Positions 35,906-47,153 of a DNA stretch of 64,000 bases are shown here, piece by piece. Source of the DNA: Polynucleobacter asymbioticus QLW-P1DMWA-1 (lineage in GTDB: Bacteria > Pseudomonadota > Gammaproteobacteria > Burkholderiales > Burkholderiaceae). A program made the position numbers and the translations under genes. The stretch is from positions 1,240,001 through 1,304,000 of the forward strand of contig NC_009379.1 in assembly GCF_000016345.1 (NCBI RefSeq), read 5' to 3'. Every line of letters begins with the position of its first letter. Within the stretch, counting starts at the first letter, position 1. Under the pieces are notes generated by a model that was given only the letters and a program-made list of their open reading frames with translations, was not told the origin of the DNA and made no database searches.

Positions 35906-38518
35906 GTGGACGCATCTCAAGCCAGCCCTTTGAAATCTATAACCAACCCCTCTCTTGTGGATGAGATCACTCGCCTAGCACCTAAGGCGAGTGAGGGGCA
36001 TTTCGACGAGTTGCGCGGGAATGGCTCAGAGCTATTGCCACATTGGAAAACATTTTTTGATCAACTGGAACCTTCTGGACTCTCTGACTTAGATCAGCGC
36101 ACTTTAGAGCTTGATCGTCAGGTCAGAGAAAACGGCATTACTTATAACGTCTATGCCGATGAGTTTGGCCCACAACGCCCGTGGTCTGTGGATTTATTTC
36201 CCCTCATCATTAATACTGAGTCTTGGCAAGAAATTCAATCAGGGGTTTTGCAACGTGCTCGTTTATTAGAAGCCATAGTCCAGGATATTTACGGCCCTCA
36301 AACACTTCTGAAAGAAGGTTATATTCCACCTGCATTGGTTTATGGGCATCCAGGCTACCTAAGATCAATGCATGGCGCCAAACTCAATAATCGCAAACAT
36401 CTGCACATCATTGCCTTTGATTTAGCTAGAGCCCCCAATGGGAAGTGGTCTGTGCTATCGCAACGTACTCAAGCACCATCGGGCCTTGGATACTTATTGG
36501 AAAACCGTAATCTCATTGCGCGCCAATTTCCAGCAGCCTATGAAGCGATGCAAATTACTCCACTGGCAAATGCCTACCGCGATTTAATTGATGCCCTAAA
36601 GCTTGAAAGCCCAGCAGGTTCAAATGCGCACATTGCCCTACTGACTCCTGGTCCTTATAACGAAACCTATTTTGAACATGCCTATCTGGCACGCTACTTA
36701 GGCTTAACTCTAGTTGAGGGCGGTGATTTAACTGTCCGTGACCAGCGCCTTTATTTAAAAACTGTACGTGGATTAGAGCCAGTAGATATCCTACTCAAGC
36801 GTCTAGATGATGAATTCTTAGACCCGCTAGAGTTACGCTCAGATTCGACTTTGGGGGTGCCTGGCTTGATGCAAGTCATTCGCGCAGGCAATGTCATTCT
36901 TGCTAACGCCCCTGGATCAGCCTTCTTGGAATCCCCTGCTTTGCTGGGATTTTTACCAGCTATTAGCGAACACTTGCTTGGGGAAGAAATTCAATTACCA
37001 GCAATGGATACTTGGTGGTGCGGAGAAAGAGCAGCTCTTGAAGCTGCCATTCCCAATCTCGGCCACAGCGCTATTAAGCCGACCTACCCCAACGGTAGCG
37101 GGCACCAGAACTATGAATCTGCCTTAGGCGGTGAATTATCACAAGCCCAGTTAGATCAATGGGTGGGTCGCATTACGCGTCAGCCAGATGAACATACTGT
37201 TCAAACCTACATTCCGCTGGCACAGATGCCAACCTGGCTCAATGCTTTTAATTTAAATGATGCTTCTTTAATTGAACCCCATTCATATATGTTGCGGGTC
37301 TTTGCCCTTAGCAATGGTGCTGATAGCTGGCAAGTATTACCTGGTGGACTTGCACGCATTGCCGGCAACAACTCTGGGGTAGCCTCCATGCAACGAGGTG
37401 GTAGTAGCGCAGATGTTTGGGTTCAAACCCAGCAATCCAATGCAAATCAAGAGAACCATACCCAGCAAGTAGCGCCAAATAAAGAAATACTTCTGCGCAA
37501 GCGTATGGTGACAAGTCGCGCTGCGGAAAACTTATATTGGTTTGGCCGTTATACCGAGCGAAGTGAGAATATCCTGCGGCTCGCGAAACTCTACCTTGAA
37601 AATATTAATAGCGAATACACTCCTTCTCGATCGCTATGGTCCTGGCTAGAGAATCTTTGCCATCACTATGGTTTAGTACCTGATGGTGTTCCTAGTAACT
37701 TTGATCAAGGGGATATTCGTCATCGGATATTTGAGCGCACCTTAGTGCACTCACTCAACGCGTCAGAGAATGTCACTAGCGTTGGCTTTAATCTCAACGC
37801 CATGAAGCGCACAGCCTCCAATGTTCGGGAACGGCTTTCTACAGAACAATGGAGCACGATTAATCATTGCATTGATCAGTTTGAGCAAGACTGCCATAAA
37901 GCCAACTCCTTTCATGATTTTTCCTCATCGCTAGCGATTGATGCGCTCAAGCAAGCGAGTAGCTCACTGGCCGCTATTACAGGGGCGCAAACCGACCGAA
38001 TGACTCGCGATGACGGCTGGCAATTGCTTTCTATTGGTCGTCATATTGAGCGCTTATCGTTTCTAACGACAGTTTTAGATTCTGCAATCCAAGCAGGTCT
38101 ATTAAACAATCCGAATTCTGATAGCTCTGGCTATACCGCTTTATTGAATCTATTCGATAGTACGATTACCTTCCATGCCCAGCATCAGCAGAGCCGCGAA
38201 ATTGCACCGCTAATCAGTTTATTGGTGCTCGATGATGAAAACCCTCGCTCATTGGCATGGGTTAGTAAAGCTCTACGTGCTCGACTATCAAAGTTAGCTG
38301 GCACCGAGCGCAATAATCCAGATCAATTAACAAGAAGTGTGACCAATCTTCAAGATTATGATTTGTATAAGCTATCTTCTGTTGATGGTTATGGTAATTT
38401 CTTCGAATTACGAAACTGCTTGTATGCCACATCACAATCAGCCTGGAATGTTTCTGATGCCATTGGCGCGCGCTACTTTACGTTAATCCACGCTAATGAA
38501 TACAGCGTGCAATTTTAA
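35906..38518 (+). CDS. Circularly permuted ATP-grasp plus alpha-E domain protein
   Basis: 870 aa from a GTG start 11 bp after the previous gene. Residues about 80-470 match the circularly permuted ATP-grasp ligase (YADEFGPQRPWSVDLFPLI; VQDIYGPQTLLKEGYIPP; LLTPGPYNETYFEHAYLARYLG; EGGDLTVRDQRLYLKT). From about 545 the alpha-E (DUF403) helical domain follows (LLRKRMVTSRAAENLYWFGR, then YTERSENILRLAK). The two are separate genes in many genomes and fused here. Predicted amide or peptide ligase with no proven substrate. Confidence 0.9.
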   Translation: MDASQASPLKSITNPSLVDEITRLAPKASEGHFDELRGNGSELLPHWKTFFDQLEPSGLSDLDQRTLELDRQVRENGITYNVYADEFGPQRPWSVDLFPLIINTESWQEIQSGVLQRARLLEAIVQDIYGPQTLLKEGYIPPALVYGHPGYLRSMHGAKLNNRKHLHIIAFDLARAPNGKWSVLSQRTQAPSGLGYLLENRNLIARQFPAAYEAMQITPLANAYRDLIDALKLESPAGSNAHIALLTPGPYNETYFEHAYLARYLGLTLVEGGDLTVRDQRLYLKTVRGLEPVDILLKRLDDEFLDPLELRSDSTLGVPGLMQVIRAGNVILANAPGSAFLESPALLGFLPAISEHLLGEEIQLPAMDTWWCGERAALEAAIPNLGHSAIKPTYPNGSGHQNYESALGGELSQAQLDQWVGRITRQPDEHTVQTYIPLAQMPTWLNAFNLNDASLIEPHSYMLRVFALSNGADSWQVLPGGLARIAGNNSGVASMQRGGSSADVWVQTQQSNANQENHTQQVAPNKEILLRKRMVTSRAAENLYWFGRYTERSENILRLAKLYLENINSEYTPSRSLWSWLENLCHHYGLVPDGVPSNFDQGDIRHRIFERTLVHSLNASENVTSVGFNLNAMKRTASNVRERLSTEQWSTINHCIDQFEQDCHKANSFHDFSSSLAIDALKQASSSLAAITGAQTDRMTRDDGWQLLSIGRHIERLSFLTTVLDSAIQAGLLNNPNSDSSGYTALLNLFDSTITFHAQHQQSREIAPLISLLVLDDENPRSLAWVSKALRARLSKLAGTERNNPDQLTRSVTNLQDYDLYKLSSVDGYGNFFELRNCLYATSQSAWNVSDAIGARYFTLIHANEYSVQF

Positions 38519-38530
38519 TATTCGAATATC

Positions 38531-39454
38531 ATGCTGCTAGAAATTACTCACGATACTCATTACTCTTACGATCCTAACGTAGAGGTTGCACAACATTTTG
38601 CCCACCTCAAGCCGGCGTCACAAAAATCACAGCAGGTTTTAAAAACACGGCTCTTGATCTACCCCAACCCTGCCTGGAGCGATGAAAGCCTGGATGATTA
38701 TGGGAATGTGCGCACTTTTTTCTCTCTGCAAAATAGACATAGCGAACTTCGAATTACAGCCAAGTCATTGATACAGACAAATGAAAACGTGCAGATGGGG
38801 CCCGATCCCGAAAATACCCCACCCTGGGAGTCTGTACGCGAATACTTTCGCTATCACTCGAATACTCAGTGGGACGCGGCTTCCGAATTTTTATTTACCT
38901 CCCCTTTTATTGCCCTACGTGCAGAGTTTGCCGAATTTGCGAGAGCAAACTTTACCAGCGGAAGGCCAATCTTAGAGGCTGCAATAGATCTGACTCAGCG
39001 CATCTATGGTGAATTTCACTATGTCAGTAAGAGTACTGATATTGGCACACCAGCACTTGAGGCATTAAATAAACGGCAAGGGGTATGCCAGGATTTTGCA
39101 CATATTTTGATTGCCTCATTGCGTAGCATTGGGCTTCCAGCAAAATATATCAGTGGTTACATCCTCACAAACCCACCACCCGGACAGGCGCGCCTGATTG
39201 GCGGTGATGCATCCCATGCGTGGGCATCTATTTATATCCCAAGCATTAATGAAGATGGGCAGCTGTCAGAGGGAATGTGGTGCGACCTAGATCCAACCAA
39301 TAATCGCTGGGGTTATGAAACCCCTGGTGATGATTATGTCCATTTAGCTCAGGGAAGGGACTATGCCGATGTCTCCCCTATTCGCGGCGTGATCCATGGT
39401 GGCGCTGATCACACATTGGATGTCGCTGTGACTGTAATGCCAATTGAGCAATAG
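38531..39454 (+). CDS. Transglutaminase-family protein
   Basis: 307 aa stand-alone transglutaminase-like cysteine enzyme: N-terminal bacterial transglutaminase beta-domain (ITHDTHYSYDPNVEVAQH), then triad Cys186 (RQGVCQDFAH), His229 (DASHAWASIY) and Asp254 (CDLDPTNN). Probably a peptidase or amide-transfer enzyme acting on the product of the ligase genes 12 bp upstream. Ends 5 bp from the stop of the convergent desaturase gene. Confidence 0.9.
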   Translation: MLLEITHDTHYSYDPNVEVAQHFAHLKPASQKSQQVLKTRLLIYPNPAWSDESLDDYGNVRTFFSLQNRHSELRITAKSLIQTNENVQMGPDPENTPPWESVREYFRYHSNTQWDAASEFLFTSPFIALRAEFAEFARANFTSGRPILEAAIDLTQRIYGEFHYVSKSTDIGTPALEALNKRQGVCQDFAHILIASLRSIGLPAKYISGYILTNPPPGQARLIGGDASHAWASIYIPSINEDGQLSEGMWCDLDPTNNRWGYETPGDDYVHLAQGRDYADVSPIRGVIHGGADHTLDVAVTVMPIEQ

Positions 39455-39459
39455 ATTTC

Positions 39460-40287
39460 TTATTGGGGTGGAGAGAAGATCAGCTTTAACTTCTCACGCA
39501 GTGTCGGCTTTTGAATGACTCCTCTTATCAAGTCCTTCCAAACCTTAAAGACTACATTCACAGGATTCTTTGAGTAGTTCGGATGTGTCAGTCCATAGAC
39601 AATTTCTGTATTGGGATCTTCAGCTATATAGGTTCCAAACATTCTGTCAAATATAACCAGAACTCCACCATAATTCTTATCGAGATACATGGGGTTACTT
39701 GCATGGTGCACACGGTGAGCCGACGGGGTATTAATAATGCCCTCTAAAAATCCTAAACTTGGAATCAACTTGGTATGCAGCCAAAACTGATACATTAAAT
39801 TGAGAGAAAGTGCCGTAAATACCGCTACAGGTGAGAACCCAATTAAGACTAGGGGAAAGAAAAATATCCAAGTAAAAGACAGAAATGGCAACCAACCTAA
39901 GCGATAGGCAGCAGAAAGCGTCATTTCATTGGGAGAATGATGAGTGCTATGCGTAGCCCACATTAAAAAGACTTCATGTGAAGCCCGGTGATACCAGTAG
40001 TAACAAAATTCTAGGCCTATAAATAACGCAGGGTATGTCCACCACTCATCGGGCACAGTAAACAATCGGTACTGCCAAATAAAACTAGCCATCAGCCCTT
40101 GAATCAATAAACGATTAATGATCCCTGTTATTTGATGTCCAAGGCCAACCCCTAGTGAAGTCGCACTCTCAATCCATGGGTAAGATTTCTTATAACGCCA
40201 TTTATAAATCAGCGATTCAAGAATGATTGCCAATGCAACCACCGGCAAGAAAATGAGGAGCTGCTTATTGTTAAGAAATTGTTCCAT
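39460..40287 (-). CDS. Sterol desaturase / fatty-acid hydroxylase family membrane protein
   Basis: 275 aa with about five membrane segments and the di-iron His clusters HRASH, HSTHH and HRVHHA. Family members hydroxylate or desaturate lipids using oxygen. Substrate unknown in bacteria of this kind. 29 bp downstream of tex on the same strand. Confidence 0.85.
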   Translation of the reverse strand: MEQFLNNKQLLIFLPVVALAIILESLIYKWRYKKSYPWIESATSLGVGLGHQITGIINRLLIQGLMASFIWQYRLFTVPDEWWTYPALFIGLEFCYYWYHRASHEVFLMWATHSTHHSPNEMTLSAAYRLGWLPFLSFTWIFFFPLVLIGFSPVAVFTALSLNLMYQFWLHTKLIPSLGFLEGIINTPSAHRVHHASNPMYLDKNYGGVLVIFDRMFGTYIAEDPNTEIVYGLTHPNYSKNPVNVVFKVWKDLIRGVIQKPTLREKLKLIFSPPQ

Positions 40288-40316
40288 TTGCGTATCTTAA
40301 TTCAGGTATCAAAGTC

Positions 40317-42671
40317 TTACTTTTTGAGCTTGGCTAAGGCCATCGTCATGGCATTATTCATCGGCGCTGACTGTTGGCGTCTATCTTCTTGAGGCTTTCT
40401 GACTTCCGCCCCCTTGGGTCGATTTGGGGCTCGCTGTTCAGGTTTAAATCCCGCTTTTGGCGCTTCATCTGAAAGACGCATTGTCAAGGCTATCCTTTTG
40501 CGCTTTTCATCTACCTCAAGAACTTTTACCTTCACTACCTGGCCCGCTTTGACAACGGTATGTGGATCCTTCACAAACGTATTAGATAAGGCGGAAATAT
40601 GTACCAAGCCATCTTGATGAACACCAATATCCACGAAAGCACCAAAAGCGGCCACGTTAGTCACTACACCTTCGAGGATCATGTCCGCTTTGAGATCGCT
40701 TATTTTCTCGACACCCTCTTTAAAGGTAGCAGTGGTAAATTCTGGTCGTGGGTCTCTACCCGGCTTTTCTAATTCCTTGAGGATGTCAGTCACTGTAGGT
40801 AAACCAAATTGACCGTCAGCATATTTTTCTGGTGAAAGTGACTTAAGTAAACTGGCATCGCCAATGACTTCTTTCACGCCTTTTTTAATATCTTTGAGAA
40901 TTTTTTCCACCAAGGGATAAGACTCTGGATGTACTGCAGAAGCATCTAATGGATCATTACCATTCATGATGCGCAAAAAGCCAGCGGCCTGTTCAAAAGT
41001 TTTATCACCTAAGCGTGGAACACTTTTCAGATCAGATCTGGATTTGAATGCACCCTTACTATCGCGATAGGCAACAATACCTTCAGCTACCGTGCTGGAA
41101 AGTCCTGAAACCCTAGATAACAATGGCGCTGAGGCGGTATTAACATCGACACCAACCGCGTTGACGCAATCCTCCACGACTGCGACTAAGGATTTTGCCA
41201 ATTGCGTTTGCATGACATCATGCTGATATTGGCCAACACCAATCGACTTGGGATCAATCTTTACTAACTCAGCTAGAGGATCTTGTAAACGGCGTGCAAT
41301 TGACACCGCGCCACGCAAAGAAACATCCATTCCTGGAAGCTCCTTAGATGCATATTCAGAAGCTGAATAGACAGAAGCGCCCGCTTCTGAAACCACTATC
41401 TTGGTTAAACCAAGTTCTGGCTTTGCTTTAATCAAATCTTGCGCTAATTTATCTGTCTCACGCGAGGCGGTACCATTGCCAATAGAAATTAATGTAGCAT
41501 GATGTTTCTCAGCAAGCTTGGCTAAGGTTAGAAGTGAGCCAGTCCAATCATTTTTGGGTTGATGTGGGTAAATGACATCGGTATCCACTACTTTTCCAGT
41601 CGCATCTACTACTGCCACCTTGACACCAGTTCGCATACCAGGATCTAAACCAATAGTCACCCGTGGACCAGCTGGCGCAGCCAAGAGAAGATCTTTGAGA
41701 TTGCGCGCAAACACATGAATTGCCTCGGCTTCAGAGCGCTCCCTGAGGGCGGTCATGAGTTCAGTCTCTAGGTGGAGTGAGCATTTAATACGCCATGTCC
41801 AGCGTACTGTATCTGCAAGCCATTGGTCGGCAGGACGGCCATCATTTTTAATCTTGAAATGCGTAGCAATACGCATTTCACAAGGATTGTGTGGGGAATC
41901 CCATTTAGGCTTTTCTTCTTCGCTATCCAAACGCAAAGATACCATCAACATCTGTTCGCGGCGCCCTCTAAATAAAGCTAGGGCACGATGCGAAGGAATT
42001 GCCTTGATAGATTCAGAATAATCAAAGTAATCCGAAAACTTCTCACCCTCTTGTTCTTTACCAGCAATCACCTTGGACTCAACTACGCCATGATCTTGCA
42101 AATAAGTTCTTAATGATTGAACTAGAGCAGCATCCTCAGCAAAGCGCTCCATCAAGATTTGTCGCGCACCCTCTAGTGCAGTTTTGGTATCAGGCACACC
42201 AGGGTTCTCGGTCTCCTCAATCTTAAAAGCTTCCTTAAGATATTTGGCAGCCTCTGCTTCTGGATTTAGATTTGGGTTAGCCAATAGATCATTTGCCAAG
42301 GGCTCTAGGCCAGCCTCCAAAGCAATTTGAGCCTTGGTTCTGCGTTTTGGCTTATACGGTAGATACAAATCCTCTAAGCGTGTTTTATCTTCAGCCAACA
42401 TAATGGCTTTAAGCAACTCAGGAGTCATCTTGCCCTGCTCTTCGATTGAAGTAACAATAGTTTTGCGGCGGTCCTCTAACTCACGCAGATAAGTTAGACG
42501 CTCCTCTAATAATCTCAACTGCACATCATCAAGCCCCCCAGTTGCCTCTTTACGATAACGGGCAATAAAGGGTACCGTTGCACCCTCATCCAATAAAGCA
42601 ACTGCAGCAGCCACTTGGTTGGGTTTAGCAGAAAGTTCTAGGGCAAGACGTTGTTCAATCGATGGGAGCAT
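40317..42671 (-). CDS. tex: Transcription accessory protein Tex
   Basis: 784 aa, full length. N-terminal helical region ([20 protein letters not shown]), YqgF/RNase H-like core ([16 protein letters not shown]), helix-hairpin-helix ([15 protein letters not shown]) and a C-terminal S1 RNA-binding domain ([28 protein letters not shown]) ending in a basic tail. RNA-binding factor acting on transcription complexes. Divergent from the MFS gene. Confidence 0.95.
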   Translation of the reverse strand: MLPSIEQRLALELSAKPNQVAAAVALLDEGATVPFIARYRKEATGGLDDVQLRLLEERLTYLRELEDRRKTIVTSIEEQGKMTPELLKAIMLAEDKTRLEDLYLPYKPKRRTKAQIALEAGLEPLANDLLANPNLNPEAEAAKYLKEAFKIEETENPGVPDTKTALEGARQILMERFAEDAALVQSLRTYLQDHGVVESKVIAGKEQEGEKFSDYFDYSESIKAIPSHRALALFRGRREQMLMVSLRLDSEEEKPKWDSPHNPCEMRIATHFKIKNDGRPADQWLADTVRWTWRIKCSLHLETELMTALRERSEAEAIHVFARNLKDLLLAAPAGPRVTIGLDPGMRTGVKVAVVDATGKVVDTDVIYPHQPKNDWTGSLLTLAKLAEKHHATLISIGNGTASRETDKLAQDLIKAKPELGLTKIVVSEAGASVYSASEYASKELPGMDVSLRGAVSIARRLQDPLAELVKIDPKSIGVGQYQHDVMQTQLAKSLVAVVEDCVNAVGVDVNTASAPLLSRVSGLSSTVAEGIVAYRDSKGAFKSRSDLKSVPRLGDKTFEQAAGFLRIMNGNDPLDASAVHPESYPLVEKILKDIKKGVKEVIGDASLLKSLSPEKYADGQFGLPTVTDILKELEKPGRDPRPEFTTATFKEGVEKISDLKADMILEGVVTNVAAFGAFVDIGVHQDGLVHISALSNTFVKDPHTVVKAGQVVKVKVLEVDEKRKRIALTMRLSDEAPKAGFKPEQRAPNRPKGAEVRKPQEDRRQQSAPMNNAMTMALAKLKK

Positions 42672-42727
42672 AAATACTTCTAAAGTGGTTGTAAGCGCAT
42701 TTAAAAGATAGAGAATAAACTATCCCG

Positions 42728-43909
42728 ATGAATCCAATCCCACCAGCAGACCCTCAAAATTCGATGCCAAGATGGATGGTATTTTTGTTCGCTTGCGCCT
42801 GCGGCCTAATGGTTGCCAACCTCTATTACGCCCAACCCCTTATTAGCCTCATTGCCCTCGAAGTTGGCCTGGATGGGTCAGCTGCCAGCCTCATTGTTAC
42901 CCTGACTCAACTAGGCTATTGCACAGGGCTAATGCTCCTAGTCCCGCTTGGAGATCTTCTCGAAAATCGTAAATTAGTCGTTCTTACAATCTGTGGCGCA
43001 ATCATTGCCTTATTGATGGCCACGTTGTCTCAAACAGCAACCTGGTTTTTAATTTCTGCATGCCTTATTGGAATTGGCTCTGTGGCGGTTCAAATGCTCT
43101 TACCGATTGCCGCCAATATGACTCCGGAGAAAAAAAGGGGGAGCACTATCGGCAGCATTATGAGCGGCTTATTGCTCGGCATTATGTTGGCTAGGCCTAT
43201 AGCAAGCCTAGTGGCTGACTCATTTGGCTGGCGAACCGTTTTTGGTGCTTCGGCCATACTATTAATAGTATTTGCAATCATCTTGTGGATTTTATTACCT
43301 ATTCGCAAGCCCCAATCTAAGGTTAGTTACTTTTCACTAATTGGTTCACTTTGGATGCTCTTAAGGGATACACCCATCTTACGACGTCGCGCACTTTATC
43401 AAGCCAGTCTATTTGCCTCCTTCACCCTATTTTGGACAATCACCCCAATATTACTTTCAGCCCCACCATTCAACCTCACCCAACAGGGAATCGCGTTCTT
43501 TGCATTTGCTGGTGCAGTTGGAGTGTTGGCAGCACCTATTGCAGGAAGATTAGCTGATCGCGGACACACCAAGATCACCACCCTATTTTCTTTGGCAATA
43601 GGGTCTGGCGCCTTTCTCTTAGCTTTACTAGCGGGCAACTCTGGGTCACTAGCACTACTAGTTGTATCAGCAATATTGCTAGATTTAGGAGTGCAAAGCA
43701 ATGTCGTTTTAGGTCAGCGCACTATTTACCTGTTGGGCGCAGAAGTAAGAAGTCGTTTAAATGCGCTCTATATGGCCATCTTCTTTGCGGGTGGTGCAAT
43801 TGGGTCTGGTATTGCCAGCGTCGCCTACATATATGGTGGATGGAGTCTGGTAGCTTGGCTTGGATTTGCATTTCCAGCGCTAGGCTTGATCTTTTTCCTT
43901 ACCGAATAA
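42728..43909 (+). CDS. MFS transporter
   Basis: 393 aa with about twelve hydrophobic segments. Early motif MVANLYYAQPLISLIALEVG, loop motif LVPLGDLLENRKLV, and GRLADRGHTK in the second half. This start is common in small MFS drug or sugar-efflux proteins (DHA1-like). Substrate unknown. Followed by a perfect bidirectional terminator. Confidence 0.88.
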   Translation: MNPIPPADPQNSMPRWMVFLFACACGLMVANLYYAQPLISLIALEVGLDGSAASLIVTLTQLGYCTGLMLLVPLGDLLENRKLVVLTICGAIIALLMATLSQTATWFLISACLIGIGSVAVQMLLPIAANMTPEKKRGSTIGSIMSGLLLGIMLARPIASLVADSFGWRTVFGASAILLIVFAIILWILLPIRKPQSKVSYFSLIGSLWMLLRDTPILRRRALYQASLFASFTLFWTITPILLSAPPFNLTQQGIAFFAFAGAVGVLAAPIAGRLADRGHTKITTLFSLAIGSGAFLLALLAGNSGSLALLVVSAILLDLGVQSNVVLGQRTIYLLGAEVRSRLNALYMAIFFAGGAIGSGIASVAYIYGGWSLVAWLGFAFPALGLIFFLTE

Positions 43910-43935
43910 ATAAGCCACCCTAGGGTGGCTTATTT
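43908..43935. terminator. Bidirectional terminator between MFS gene and typA
   Basis: Perfect 13-bp inverted repeat AAATAAGCCACCC / GGGTGGCTTATTT around TA, with flanking A and T stretches, between the convergent stops at 43909 and 43969. Serves both genes. Confidence 0.85.
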
Positions 43936-43968
43936 ATGACGCTAGAGTAAAGATACTCAAACTAACTC

Positions 43969-45786
43969 TTACTCGCGGGAAGCCTTCTTACGATCATGCT
44001 CCTTGAGGTGGCGCTTACGAATCCGTACGCTTTTTGGCGTGACTTCAACCAATTCATCATCGCTAATGAATTCAACTGCATACTCCAAAGTCAAATCAAT
44101 TGGTGTTACCAAGCGAACTGCTTCGTCAGTACCTGAAGAACGTACGTTAGTTAATTGCTTACCCTTAATCGGATTCACAACTAAGTCGTTGTCACGACTA
44201 TGAATACCAATCACCATGCCTTCGTAAACAGGATCACCATGTTTTACGAACATACGACCACGATCTTGCAACTTCCAAATAGCGTAAGCAACTGCCTCGC
44301 CATCATCTTGACTGATCAATACGCCGTTATGACGCTCACCCAAGATGCCATCTTTTGCAGGCGCATAAGAATCAAATGTATGACTCATTAAACCGTTACC
44401 CCGAGTCATAGTCATGAAATCGCCTTGGAAGCCAATCAGGCCACGTGCAGGAATACGGTACTCAAGACGGGTACGACCTTTGCCGTCACTCACCATGTCT
44501 TGTAATTCACCCTTACGCTTACCTAAGTCCTCCATTACGGAACCTTGAGTAGCATCTTCGACGTCAACCGTTAAGTTCTCATACGGCTCCATCTTGACAC
44601 CATTCTCTTCGTGGAATACTACGCGTGGACGGGAAACCGCCATCTCATAGCCTTCACGACGCATCGTTTCAACCAAAATCGTCAAATGCAACTCACCACG
44701 ACCAGAAACTTCGAATACGGTATCGTCATCAGTCTCGCGAACGCGCAAAGCCATATTGGCCTTCAATTCACGATCAAGACGTTCACGAATCTGGCGGCTA
44801 GTCACAAACTTGCCTTCACGACCAGCCAATGGGCTCGTATTTACCATAAAGTTCATGGTCAAAGTAGGCTCATCAATCTTCAGCATTGGCAATGGATCAG
44901 GTTTATCCACTGCACAAACAGTAGTACCAATCGCTAACTCTTCAATACCATTAATCAATGCGATATCGCCAGCAACTGCCTCATCAACGATTTCACGCTC
45001 AAGACCTTTAAATTTCAATACTTGGTTAATACGGCCTTTAAATGGCACACCATCAGGGCCATTCATACATACTACTTCCATGCCTGACTTGACTCGGCCA
45101 CGACTAATACGGCCAACACCAATCTTACCAACATAGCTGTTGTAATCGATTGAGGAAATCTGAAATTGCAAAGGACCATCTGGATCATCATCACGGACAG
45201 GTACATGCTCTAAAACAGCATCGAATAATGGACGCATATCACCTTCGCGAACATCTTCCGTCAAGCCAGCATAGCCGTTCAAACCTGAAGCGTAGATGAT
45301 CGGGAAGTCTAACTGCTCTTCCGTAGCTCCCAACTTGTCAAACAATTCAAAAGTGGCATTAATTACGTAATCACAACGTGCGCCTGGACGGTCTACCTTG
45401 TTGATTACAACAATTGGCTTCAAACCAAGAGCCAGTGCTTTCTTGGTTACAAAACGAGTTTGTGGCATTGGGCCTTCAACTGCATCAACCAAGAGCAAAA
45501 CACCGTCAACCATAGAGAGCACACGCTCTACTTCGCCACCGAAGTCGGCGTGTCCCGGTGTGTCTACGATATTGATATGTGTGCCGTCGTATTCGACTGC
45601 ACAGTTCTTGGACAAAATAGTAATACCACGTTCTTTTTCCAAGTCATTTGAGTCCATGACACGTTCGGTCATTTTTTCATTCGAGCGGAATGTGCCTGAT
45701 TGGCGCAAGAGTTGGTCAACCAATGTTGTTTTACCGTGGTCAACGTGGGCGATGATAGCGATGTTACGAAGTGCGCGTTTAGTCAT
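43969..45786 (-). CDS. typA: Ribosome-associated GTPase TypA/BipA
   Basis: 605-aa translational GTPase: G1 [13 protein letters not shown] at the start, G3 [14 protein letters not shown]4 NKVDRPGA, then EF-G-like domains and the TypA-specific C-domain ending in a Lys/Arg-rich tail. Aids ribosome assembly and stress growth. Last in the leftward rimP to typA order, 66 bp after truB. Confidence 0.97.
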   Translation of the reverse strand: MTKRALRNIAIIAHVDHGKTTLVDQLLRQSGTFRSNEKMTERVMDSNDLEKERGITILSKNCAVEYDGTHINIVDTPGHADFGGEVERVLSMVDGVLLLVDAVEGPMPQTRFVTKKALALGLKPIVVINKVDRPGARCDYVINATFELFDKLGATEEQLDFPIIYASGLNGYAGLTEDVREGDMRPLFDAVLEHVPVRDDDPDGPLQFQISSIDYNSYVGKIGVGRISRGRVKSGMEVVCMNGPDGVPFKGRINQVLKFKGLEREIVDEAVAGDIALINGIEELAIGTTVCAVDKPDPLPMLKIDEPTLTMNFMVNTSPLAGREGKFVTSRQIRERLDRELKANMALRVRETDDDTVFEVSGRGELHLTILVETMRREGYEMAVSRPRVVFHEENGVKMEPYENLTVDVEDATQGSVMEDLGKRKGELQDMVSDGKGRTRLEYRIPARGLIGFQGDFMTMTRGNGLMSHTFDSYAPAKDGILGERHNGVLISQDDGEAVAYAIWKLQDRGRMFVKHGDPVYEGMVIGIHSRDNDLVVNPIKGKQLTNVRSSGTDEAVRLVTPIDLTLEYAVEFISDDELVEVTPKSVRIRKRHLKEHDRKKASRE

Positions 45787-45852
45787 GTGAAGCTTCTAAA
45801 GTTAAAGATAAGTAAAAGGGTTTATAAAGAATTCAGTTAATAAAGCTTGTTG

Positions 45853-46761
45853 CTAAGCCTGAGAAATCAAGCGCTTGGGATGTAATACTCCCGAGCGCCA
45901 ATCCGCAGTACCAATAAAGTTATGGGGTGCAGCAGTAGCGCGATAAATACGCACTAAAGCTTCAATGGAGGGAAGGTTTAACGGTACCCGCTGACCCATT
46001 TCCAAACGTTTTGCCTGTTGCTCATCAACTGTTAGATGAGGCAAGGTCTGCAATAAAGCATCTACCGGCAAGATATAACTAGAACTATCTTTTCCGCCAT
46101 TTTGAATCGATTCAATTGTGAAAGATTGATCCAAGGTTAAATGCCCTACTTCAGTTCGGCGTAAGCCCACTAAATGTGCGCCACAACCTAAAGCATTACC
46201 AAGATCTTCAGCCAAAACACGAATATAAGTACCCTTACTACAGCTTACTTCTAATGTAGCCTCTGGCCATTGAACATTCGTCCAACGAATTTTATGGATG
46301 GTGATATCACGTGGCGCACGCTCTAACTCCACACCAGCACGTGCGTACTCATATAAAGGTTTGCCATCTCGCTTTAAAGCGGAATACATTGGGGGCACTT
46401 GAGAGATTAGGCCAGTAAACTTTGGCAATAAGGATTCCAATAATTTCAGCAATGCCGCATCATTTTCAAATGCGGGTAATGGAAGCTCTTCAATTATGAG
46501 ACCCTCTGCATCACCTGTATCAGTACGCGAGCCGAATTTCACTTGAGCAATATAAGTCTTATCGGCTTCTAATAAGTCCTGAGAATACTTAGTAGCCTCA
46601 CCCAAGCAAATGGGCAGCAAGCCAGTCGCCATAGGATCTAAAGTACCTGTATGACCAGCCTTGTCAGCATTGAAGGCGCGTTTGACTGCAGTAACCGCAC
46701 CTTGGGAACTCATTCCGGCGGGTTTATCCAGCAACACTACGCCATCGATACGCGTAGACAT
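45853..46761 (-). CDS. truB: tRNA pseudouridine(55) synthase TruB
   Basis: 302 aa. Catalytic Asp42 in GHTGTLDPMATGLLP; KPAGMSSQGAV start; YEYARAGVELERAPR and SCSKGTYIRVLAEDLG are conserved. Makes pseudouridine 55 in the T-loop of tRNAs. Lies 3 bp after rbfA. Confidence 0.97.
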   Translation of the reverse strand: MSTRIDGVVLLDKPAGMSSQGAVTAVKRAFNADKAGHTGTLDPMATGLLPICLGEATKYSQDLLEADKTYIAQVKFGSRTDTGDAEGLIIEELPLPAFENDAALLKLLESLLPKFTGLISQVPPMYSALKRDGKPLYEYARAGVELERAPRDITIHKIRWTNVQWPEATLEVSCSKGTYIRVLAEDLGNALGCGAHLVGLRRTEVGHLTLDQSFTIESIQNGGKDSSSYILPVDALLQTLPHLTVDEQQAKRLEMGQRVPLNLPSIEALVRIYRATAAPHNFIGTADWRSGVLHPKRLISQA

Positions 46762-46764
46762 TGG

Positions 46765-47133
46765 TTATTTGCTCTCGTCTTGTTGATCGCTCTCTACAGC
46801 CTGATCGATCAATCGAGACATTTCAATGCCATGCTCTACTGAGCTGTCATAGTGAAAATGCAATGTTGGCACAGTATGAATATGCAAACGCTTGAATAAC
46901 AATGAATGCAAATAACCTGCTTTTTCTTGCAAAGCTTTTAATGCATGCTCAGGCTCAGCACCTAAAACCGTAAAAAATACTTTGGCATGGGCTAAGTCTG
47001 GAGAAAGCTCAATACTTTGCAGGGTAATTAAACCCAAGCTTGTGCTACGCAATTCACGTGGAATCAGTTCGGCCAGGTCTCGCTGAATTTGATCGGCGAG
47101 ACGCTGGTTGCGATGAGGGCTAGTTTTATGCAT
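46765..47133 (-). CDS. rbfA: Ribosome-binding factor A
   Basis: 122 aa single KH-type domain: [20 protein letters not shown], then [16 protein letters not shown] and [17 protein letters not shown]. Helps mature the 16S rRNA 5' end in the 30S subunit. Between infB and truB in the standard order. Confidence 0.96.
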
Positions 47134-47153
47134 ATTTCGGCAGTCGACTTTGC

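Noticed and set aside
44756..45136. 126-aa plus-strand open frame inside typA
   Set aside because: Antisense shadow of a highly conserved GTPase gene.
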